From NCBI GenBank assembly GCA_024206355.1, contig JAAGZM010000603.1:1-7744 (forward strand): 7,744 nt of DNA, read 5' to 3'. Both the position numbers and the translations under genes were made by a program. The DNA comes from Gammaproteobacteria bacterium (lineage in GTDB: Bacteria; Pseudomonadota; Gammaproteobacteria; Enterobacterales; GCA-2746155). Of this stretch, positions 1-5,038 are shown piece by piece. Under the pieces are notes generated by a model, which did no database searches, was not told the origin of the DNA, and was given only the letters and a program-made list of their open reading frames with translations. Each line of letters opens with the position of its first letter. Positions within the stretch are counted from its first letter, which is position 1.

Positions 1-175
1 ACAAGGTTTGTGGGGAAGTTTCTTCAGTCGTAAGAACGGTAAGGCTATGACAGGCCTTCCTTCTCTTCCAGTGCCTCGAGTACACCTTGTGGCAGGTGAA
101 GCAGTAGCAGCTGAAGATGTCAGTGCAGATGCCCTCTTTAATCGTGTTAAACAACTCCATGAAAACAAACTATAA
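1..175 (+). CDS. PlsC-family (1-acylglycerol-3-phosphate type) acyltransferase, C-terminal end only
   Basis: The frame starting at base 2 is open from the left edge to a TAA at 173-175, giving 57 residues. It begins near QGLWGSFFSRKNGKAM and ends VKQLHENKL. From memory of the family, a LWGSFFSR..GKAM stretch followed by a region of the type 'RVxLVxGExV' lies near the C-terminus of PlsC-like lysophospholipid acyltransferases, including those fused to MFS transporter domains; here RVHLVAGEAV matches. Such enzymes move an acyl chain onto a lysophospholipid or lysophosphatidate at the inner membrane. The catalytic HX4D motif lies outside the window, so activity and any fused N-terminal domain cannot be judged. 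The protein stops soon after the acyltransferase domain, so no AMP-binding domain follows it. The stop codon is the first element of an inverted repeat that reaches the next gene's ribosome binding site. The family call rests on a short tail and is moderately secure. Confidence 0.7.
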   Translation, partial: QGLWGSFFSRKNGKAMTGLPSLPVPRVHLVAGEAVAAEDVSADALFNRVKQLHENKL

Positions 176-247
176 TCCTCAGTTCACCGGCTTTCTAGTC
201 GGCGCCACTAAGCCTAAAATAACACACTCCGCGCCCAACTGAGGATT
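174..247 (+). promoter_or_regulatory. Long-range stem that buries the ribosome binding site of the next gene
   Basis: Bases 174-184 (AATCCTCAGTT) are perfectly complementary to 237-247 (AACTGAGGATT), 11 bp with no mismatch. Inside it a second GC-rich stem pairs 201-205 (GGCGC) with 231-235 (GCGCC), so a transcript could fold into a nested hairpin. The right arm contains the only well-spaced Shine-Dalgarno sequence, GAGGA at 241-245, ten bases before the ATG at 256. The left arm starts inside the upstream stop codon (173-175). A ribosome terminating there would cover and open the left arm, which suggests translational coupling. The pairing is seen directly; the regulatory role is inferred. It is not a typical intrinsic terminator, because the loop is long and no T-run follows. 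Confidence 0.5.
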
Positions 248-255
248 CTAGGATA

Positions 256-765
256 ATGACCGAACCTCCTAATTTATGGACCCCTCTTATGCAGCTAGCT
301 GAAGAGTTAGCGGGTGTTGATTTACTTGAAACAGGAACACTTGATCCTTTCTTTCTTCTTGCCAAGAAAAAAAATGCTTACCAAATTCCTGTTAATTTTT
401 CTAATACGGAGCAATTGAAATTTACCTCCGTTAAAATTGCGGCTATCTTGCAATCAAAAACCTGTGATCATTATGCTTTTGCAACTCGCATTCAATTTAA
501 AGCCCAGGCAGGCGAAAAAGAAGTCATGAAACAACAAGTACTGATTTTAAATGCTGAACAAACCAATGATGGTTTTTCCTGTCAGGCCAAGCTGTATAAC
601 CTAAAACTAAACCAAAAGATTGGTAAACCTCAACTTGATGTACAGCAAGTTATCAATGATTATGATGGGCAGTTTTCAAACCTTTTTGATGCACCAAAAG
701 TGCCCTTGGATCTCGTTAAAGAGTTAACCGGTAATATTGAGCAATACCTTGTTAGCCTTGGTTAA
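256..765 (+). CDS. Conserved-looking protein of unknown function, 169 residues
   Basis: I do not recognise this protein. The ATG at 256 is preceded by GAGGA at 241-245 with ten bases between, and the frame runs without interruption to TAA at 763-765. Codon use looks like that of its neighbours. The product appears soluble: no signal peptide, no membrane segment and only two cysteines (SKTCDHY near residue 70 and FSCQ near 109). It begins with a short helix-like stretch (LMQLAEELAGVDLL), a middle part alternates charged and hydrophobic residues as in beta strands (about residues 40-125), and a helical tail (VPLDLVKELTGNIEQYLVSL) ends it. It follows the acyltransferase by 80 bases on the same strand and may be co-transcribed and translationally coupled with it. 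Its last 14 bases overlap the end of dtd on the other strand. A link to lipid metabolism would be only guilt by association. Confidence 0.75.
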   Translation: MTEPPNLWTPLMQLAEELAGVDLLETGTLDPFFLLAKKKNAYQIPVNFSNTEQLKFTSVKIAAILQSKTCDHYAFATRIQFKAQAGEKEVMKQQVLILNAEQTNDGFSCQAKLYNLKLNQKIGKPQLDVQQVINDYDGQFSNLFDAPKVPLDLVKELTGNIEQYLVSLG

Positions 766-1198
766 CCTGAAGCAAAAAAGTAACCGGACCATCATTACAA
801 AGTGTTACTTGCATATCAGCACCAAAACTTCCTGTTTCAACCTTGCAATATTGTTCCGCTGTAAATTTACAAAAATAATCAAATAACTGTCGACTATAAT
901 CTGGACTTGCAGCAGCTGAGAATGATGGACGCATGCCTTTACTGGTATCAGCAGCAAGCGTGAACTGGGGAATGAGCAGTAGACCACCGTTAATATCACT
1001 AACACTAAGATTCATCTTATCGTCATTATCTGAAAATATTCGATATCCAATTAGACGCTCACATAGATGCCTAGCGTCAGCTTCAGTGTCACCTTTTTCA
1101 ATACAAATTAATGCAGTGATACCTTGCTCAATTATGCCAATAACTTCATCATTTACCTCTACTTTAGATGAAGTTGTCCTTTGTATTAATGCAAGCAT
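752..1198 (-). CDS. dtd: D-aminoacyl-tRNA deacylase (D-Tyr-tRNA deacylase)
   Basis: Dtd hydrolyses D-aminoacyl-tRNAs, and Gly-tRNA(Ala), in the cytoplasm, keeping D-amino acids out of proteins. The 148-residue product aligns by eye along its full length with E. coli Dtd (145 residues): MLALIQR start, LCERLIGYRIFSD (45-57), KMNL (61-64), FTLAADTSKGMRPSF (79-93), ADMQV (127-131) and the signature NDGPVT (135-140), whose Gly-cis-Pro pair enforces chirality by a contact across the dimer. One oddity is that the first signature, usually SQFTL, reads PQFTL here (P77). The ATG (1196-1198) shares one base with the stop of the upstream proline iminopeptidase in a TAATG junction, so it is probably translated by coupling; no strong Shine-Dalgarno sequence is visible. 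The 3' end overlaps the convergent gene by 14 bases. Confidence 0.96.
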   Translation of the reverse strand: MLALIQRTTSSKVEVNDEVIGIIEQGITALICIEKGDTEADARHLCERLIGYRIFSDNDDKMNLSVSDINGGLLLIPQFTLAADTSKGMRPSFSAAASPDYSRQLFDYFCKFTAEQYCKVETGSFGADMQVTLCNDGPVTFLLQVNQG

Positions 1199-2151
1199 TA
1201 GTCTTCAAGCCGCTTTGCCATAGTTCGAGTAGCACGAACCAAAGCATCTATATTCCCTGCTTCTCCTGCTGAGTGTCCAGCATCTCTGACAATATGCAAT
1301 TCAGATACTGGCCACGCATGGTGCAAACTCCAAGCATTTTCTAATGGGCAAATTATGTCATAACGACCATGGACAATAATACCTGGGATATTATTAATTT
1401 TATCAATATTTTCTAAAACTTGGTTTTCTGATATAAAACATTTGTTAACAAAGTAATGAGCCTCAATGCAGGCTAAACTTAGTGCAAAATGCGGCTCAGA
1501 AGACTGTTCTATCACTTTATGGCTGGTATGCAAGGTCGCCATTCTTGCTTCCCAAAGAGACCATGCCTTTGCTGATGACATTCTTGCTAGTTCATTAGTA
1601 CCGGTTAGTCTTTTATAATATGCCGTCAATAAATCACCCCTTTCAGCTTCAGGGATTTGGGTGCAAAAATCTTCCCAATAGTCAGGATAGATGCAGTTTG
1701 CACCTTCTTGATACAACCACTTATTATCACTTTCTCTACCCAGAAAAATGCCTCTTAACACCATCGCAGAAACTCTGTCAGGGAAACTTTCAGAATAGAG
1801 CAGCGCAAGTGTCGAGCCCCAAGAACCACCAAATAGCATCCAACGATCCACATCAAGAGAAACTCTTATAGCTTCCATATCATTAATCAAATCCTGCGAA
1901 GTATTCTCAACCAATGATGCATGTGGCGTAGAACGACCACAACCTCGCTGATCAAAAAGAATAATCCGGTATTTTTCAGGATCAAAGAAACGACGGTGAT
2001 CACTATTACAGCCCCCTCCTGGACCTCCATGAATAAATACTACAGGTATCCCATCGGGCGATCCGCATTCTTCTATATAAAGATTATGAATATCTGAAAC
2101 TTCTAAACTGTGCTCAGCATAAGGCTTGATTTCGGGATAGAGTATCTGCAT
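1198..2151 (-). CDS. pip: Proline iminopeptidase (prolyl aminopeptidase, peptidase family S33)
   Basis: This cytoplasmic alpha/beta hydrolase releases N-terminal proline from peptides. The 317-residue length is normal for the family. Visible motifs are HGGPGGG (41-47), which builds the oxyanion hole; DQRGCGRS (67-74); the nucleophile elbow GGSWGS with Ser110; Asp265 in HGRYDIICP; and His293 in AGHSAGE. These supply a complete Ser-Asp-His triad. Glu201 (SLWEAR) and Glu230 (CIEAHYF) sit where the glutamates that bind the free imino group occur in known family members. The ATG at 2149-2151 has a good Shine-Dalgarno AGGAAG seven bases upstream. Its stop overlaps the dtd start by one base. The pip-dtd pair is also adjacent in Pseudomonas aeruginosa as I recall it. 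The gene looks intact and functional. Confidence 0.96.
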   Translation of the reverse strand: MQILYPEIKPYAEHSLEVSDIHNLYIEECGSPDGIPVVFIHGGPGGGCNSDHRRFFDPEKYRIILFDQRGCGRSTPHASLVENTSQDLINDMEAIRVSLDVDRWMLFGGSWGSTLALLYSESFPDRVSAMVLRGIFLGRESDNKWLYQEGANCIYPDYWEDFCTQIPEAERGDLLTAYYKRLTGTNELARMSSAKAWSLWEARMATLHTSHKVIEQSSEPHFALSLACIEAHYFVNKCFISENQVLENIDKINNIPGIIVHGRYDIICPLENAWSLHHAWPVSELHIVRDAGHSAGEAGNIDALVRATRTMAKRLED

Positions 2152-2158
2152 GACTTAT

Positions 2159-2164
2159 CTTCCT
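2159..2164 (-). promoter_or_regulatory. Shine-Dalgarno of pip
   Basis: AGGAAG on the minus strand, seven bases before the ATG of the iminopeptidase. It overlaps the stop codon (2163-2165) of the open frame left in the decayed glutamine amidotransferase, so the pip site was retained although the upstream gene decayed. Confidence 0.7.
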
Positions 2165-2640
2165 AACTTTTGAAGATATAAATTATATACTCTTTCTGCC
2201 TCAAGATGCATATTTCATCAAGACAAGAAAAAGAATTATGCAGGCACTCTAGTGAGAAGAATATAATACTTTGCCTGATTGAATGGTTTCTTTGTAATGG
2301 TAACCAATTTTCACCCGTTAATGGCATACTAGCAACCAAGACCTGCTCTTGGTGTATACAATTCATCTCAATTCCGGTAATTTTAGTTTTAGCAAGATCG
2401 CTACTGATATCACGTACGAGAAAATGTAAGCCAGAGGGTCCAACTTTACCATTCAGTTGAGTTCTTTCATTTACAAATGCATAAAGAAAATCACCATCTG
2501 TGAATATGAAATTTGATCCATCAAAAAACAAAAAGCTTGTTCTGAGTCCGTTCCGCCCTCTATTTGATAGTTACTCAGAATAAGATTTTGATGAACATCT
2601 GCTAAATCGCCATTATGTGCAAACACATAATGTCTCTCTT
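2163..2640 (-). pseudogene. Remnant of a YafJ-type class II glutamine amidotransferase (truncated, frameshifted)
   Basis: Two frames carry the two halves of one recognisable protein. From about 2640 the first frame reads RHYVFAHNGDL (the Asn-Gly oxyanion-hole region of class II amidotransferases), then GGTDSEQAFCFLMDQ, the equivalent of the conserved TDSE.AFC stretch of E. coli YafJ; it stops shortly afterwards. A second frame, open over 2163-2531 with only a TTG start and no ribosome binding site, continues with NFIFTDGDFLYAF (YafJ: FNMLLSDG..), GKVGPSGLHFL and LVASMPLTGENW (YafJ: ..ATQPLTGNETW). About 30 residues expected between the halves are missing, so the junction near 2510-2530 is a frame-changing deletion. 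Everything before 2640, including the catalytic Cys2, is gone: the typA stop is at 2656-2658 and an in-frame TAA lies close by. Past GENWLPL another frame gives a family-like tail, ETIQSGKVLYSSH, ending at TAG 2249-2251, which suggests a further frameshift. An annotator could call 2163-2531 a hypothetical gene; I think it is not one. Confidence 0.82.
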
Positions 2641-2655
2641 CCCTTTACACTCTTT

Positions 2656-4470
2656 CTAAGCGTCTCTTGAAGCTTTTTTTCTTTCATGCTCTTTCAATTT
2701 TTTCTTTCTAATTCTAATTGCTGCAGGTGTGACTTCTACTAGCTCATCATCATCAATAAACTCCAACGCCTGCTCAAGTGTATAACGAATTGGCGGCGAC
2801 AAAATTAAATTTTCATCAGTTCCGGATGCACGGATATTGTTTAATTGTTTGCCTTTTAAAGGGTTAACAGTCAGATCATTATCTCGACTATGGATACCCA
2901 CTACCATGCCTTCATAAACTTCTTCAGCATGACCAATCATTAATCGTCCACGTTCTTGAAGATTAAATAGAGCATAAGCTAATGCTTTGCCTGTATCTTT
3001 TGCAATTAGAACGCCATTTGATCTTTGAGCAAGGCCACCATCAACAGAGGGACCATAGCTATCGAATGAGTGGTAAATCAAACCCGTTCCTGATGTGGTA
3101 CTCATAAATTCTGTCTGGAAGCCAATTAAACCTCTTGATGGGATGTGGAAATCTAACCGCACTCGACCTTCTCCATCGGGAACCATATTTTGCAGATTAC
3201 CTTTTCTCTCACCCAGTTTTTCCATGATGCTACCTTGGTGCTGCTCTTCAATATCAACAGTCACATGTTCCCAAGGTTCTTCACGAACACCATCAACCTC
3301 ACGGAAAATAACTTCAGGTCTAGAGACAGCTATTTCATAACCTTCTCGACGCATCGTTTCAATTAGTATCGATAAATGCAGTTCACCACGACCTGAAACT
3401 TTAAACTTATCAGGATCACTACCCTGTTCAACACGAAGTGCTACATTATGAATAAGCTCTCGATCAAGTCTCTCTCTAATTTGTCTTGATGTTAAGTACT
3501 TTCCTTCTTTTCCTGCAAATGGAGAGTTGTTTACTTGAAAAGTCATCGTTACTGTAGGTTCATCAACGGATAACAAAGGTAACGCCTCAATAACTTCTAG
3601 ATCACATATTGTGTCTGAAATATTAGGGCTATCAATACCTGTAACTGCAATAATATCACCTGCCGTTGCCTCTGCAACCTCATTTCTATCAAGCCCCATA
3701 TAACCGAGTACTTGATTAACACGACATTTACGTATTTTACCTTCAGCATCAATAACCATTACCTGTTGTGCTGGCTTAATGCTACCTCTGGTAATGCGAC
3801 CTATACCAATAGCACCAACATAGCTTGAGTAATCAAGTGCAGAAATTTGCATTTGTAATGGACCGTCTAGGTCAACATCAGGAATTGGTGCATGTTCAAC
3901 AATAGCCTCAAAAAGAGGTGTCATATCACCGTCTCTAACATCATCATTTGAACTTGCATAACCATTTAGTGCTGACGCATAGATTACCGGAAAATCTAGT
4001 TGTTCATCAGTGGCACCTAAACGATCAAATAGTTCAAAAACTTGATCCATTACCCAATCAGGTCGTGCTCCAGGCCTGTCAATTTTATTAATAACAACCA
4101 TAGGTTTCAAACCTTGAGCAAATGCCTTTTGAGTAACAAAGCGCGTTTGTGGCATAGGCCCATCAACAGCATCAACTAGTAGTAGAACAGTATCTACCAT
4201 CGTCATAATACGCTCTACTTCACCACCGAAGTCGGCGTGACCAGGAGTATCAACAATATTGATTCGATAATCGTTCCAGCTGATAGCTGTATTCTTTGAA
4301 AGGATTGTAATACCGCGCTCTTTCTCAAGATCATTTGAGTCCATCATTCTTTCCTGGACTTGAGCACGCTCACCTAAGGTACCTGATTGCTCTAAAAGCT
4401 TATCTACCAAGGTTGTTTTACCATGGTCTACGTGTGCAATAATGGCGATATTTCGAAGTTGTTTAATCAA
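2656..4470 (-). CDS. typA: Ribosome-associated translational GTPase TypA/BipA
   Basis: TypA is an EF-G-like GTPase that binds the ribosome and helps 50S assembly and growth at low temperature or under stress. The 604-residue product is close to E. coli BipA (about 607). The G domain is complete: G1 AHVDHGKT (12-19), G2 ERGIT (51-55), G3 DTPGH (74-78), G4 NKID (128-131), G5 SAL (166-168). Domain II follows (about 200-300), then EF-G-like domains III and V with RGELHLSILIE and the family-typical SRGLIGFQTEF, and the BipA-specific C-terminal domain ending in a basic tail (RKKKLKEHERKKASRDA). The start is TTG (4468-4470); it gives MIKQLRNIAIIAHVDHGKTT, matching the usual N-terminus (MIEKLRN in E. 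coli), with GGAG eight bases upstream. It lies 96 bases after chpC and probably has its own promoter. Confidence 0.97.
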   Translation of the reverse strand: MIKQLRNIAIIAHVDHGKTTLVDKLLEQSGTLGERAQVQERMMDSNDLEKERGITILSKNTAISWNDYRINIVDTPGHADFGGEVERIMTMVDTVLLLVDAVDGPMPQTRFVTQKAFAQGLKPMVVINKIDRPGARPDWVMDQVFELFDRLGATDEQLDFPVIYASALNGYASSNDDVRDGDMTPLFEAIVEHAPIPDVDLDGPLQMQISALDYSSYVGAIGIGRITRGSIKPAQQVMVIDAEGKIRKCRVNQVLGYMGLDRNEVAEATAGDIIAVTGIDSPNISDTICDLEVIEALPLLSVDEPTVTMTFQVNNSPFAGKEGKYLTSRQIRERLDRELIHNVALRVEQGSDPDKFKVSGRGELHLSILIETMRREGYEIAVSRPEVIFREVDGVREEPWEHVTVDIEEQHQGSIMEKLGERKGNLQNMVPDGEGRVRLDFHIPSRGLIGFQTEFMSTTSGTGLIYHSFDSYGPSVDGGLAQRSNGVLIAKDTGKALAYALFNLQERGRLMIGHAEEVYEGMVVGIHSRDNDLTVNPLKGKQLNNIRASGTDENLILSPPIRYTLEQALEFIDDDELVEVTPAAIRIRKKKLKEHERKKASRDA

Positions 4471-4478
4471 CAGAATTT

Positions 4479-4482
4479 CTCC
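4479..4482 (-). promoter_or_regulatory. Shine-Dalgarno supporting the TTG start of typA
   Basis: GGAG on the minus strand with eight bases to the TTG at 4468-4470. It decides the start, since no ATG upstream is usable and the homologous N-terminus begins exactly here. Confidence 0.7.
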
Positions 4483-4512
4483 GGTTAGCCGTCTGTCATC
4501 AAAAGTGGCGGC

Positions 4513-4541
4513 ATTCTAGCGCAAAGCACCGAAGTAAGACA
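4513..4541 (-). promoter_or_regulatory. Possible sigma70 promoter of typA
   Basis: The 96-base gap between chpC and typA holds TAGAAT on the minus strand (4513-4518), one mismatch from the TATAAT consensus. At a 17-base spacing the -35 position (4536-4541) reads TGTCTT, a poor match. It would place transcription start about 35-40 bases before the typA start codon. The assignment rests mainly on the -10 match and the position. No convincing hairpin plus T-run terminator for the chp genes is visible in this gap, so read-through into typA is also possible. Confidence 0.35.
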
Positions 4542-4566
4542 GTCTAATTTTTGTTCAATTGGGTAT

Positions 4567-5037
4567 TTATAAGCTCTGTTGGATGAGTTTTTCCAATTCT
4601 TTCACATCAGGAATTAACATTTCTCGCTTATTGTAGATAACATCAGCACTTATTACCACTGGAAGACTCTCAATATTATCAGGATCCCTGTGTTCAATAT
4701 TCTCTCTGTTGACGAGTCCAAGTCGAGGTATTCCTTCAACTGCAATTCCAAAATGGGGCATTTCTTTTAAGCCAAGTTGTGTATTGATAATAGCAATCAG
4801 TTTTAATCGCCTTTCAAGTGGCGGGAAGTTTTCATCATAAATAAGTTCATAGGAGATAACTGGTAATCGCGAACCGCGCCAATTCAGATATCCTAAATGC
4901 CAAGGTTGATGATCTTTTGGAGCAGGCTCACTATCGATAAAAGGAACAATTTCTTCGAGTACCTTATTTGGGATCAGCATTGTTTTCCCTCTCATTGGAA
5001 TAATAAGACTGTAAATTTCCTGCTTTTCTTCTGTCAT
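4567..5037 (-). CDS. chpC: CheW-domain chemosensory coupling protein, ChpC-like
   Basis: A single CheW-like domain fills the 156-residue product: SLIIPMRGKTMLIPNKVLEEIVPF (first strands, written here as the start of the domain), PWHLGYLNWRGSRLPVISYE, then a GIAVEGIPRLG strand and a C-terminal segment ending in helix ELEKLIQQS. CheW proteins tether the histidine kinase to chemoreceptors in membrane arrays. The strand pattern and its place directly after a ChpA-type kinase match ChpC of the Pseudomonas Pil-Chp system, which tunes type IV pilus twitching. I prefer the ATG at 5035-5037 (MTEEKQ) because AAGGA lies five bases upstream; an in-frame ATG at 5050-5052 would add five residues but lacks a ribosome binding site. 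The kinase stop (5039-5041) precedes this start by one base, so the pair is almost certainly one operon with coupled translation. Confidence 0.85.
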   Translation of the reverse strand: MTEEKQEIYSLIIPMRGKTMLIPNKVLEEIVPFIDSEPAPKDHQPWHLGYLNWRGSRLPVISYELIYDENFPPLERRLKLIAIINTQLGLKEMPHFGIAVEGIPRLGLVNRENIEHRDPDNIESLPVVISADVIYNKREMLIPDVKELEKLIQQSL

Positions 5038-5038
5038 G

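Noticed and set aside
174..247. Inverted repeat as an intrinsic terminator or a tiny mobile element
   Set aside because: The arms are 52 bases apart, no T-run follows, and there is no flanking target duplication or transposase-like content.
760..767. GGTTAACC palindrome at the convergent gene ends
   Set aside because: Eight bases without a loop or T-run; it is explained by the last codons of the plus-strand gene and is too short to call.
933..1223. Plus-strand open frame opposite dtd
   Set aside because: It lies almost entirely antisense to a clear dtd gene and shows no recognisable protein features; the same holds for the frames opposite pip, typA and the kinase.
2163..2531. 122-codon frame on the minus strand as an independent novel gene
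   Set aside because: It has only a TTG start without a ribosome binding site, and its residues match the C-terminal half of the YafJ family whose upstream half lies in another frame just before it.
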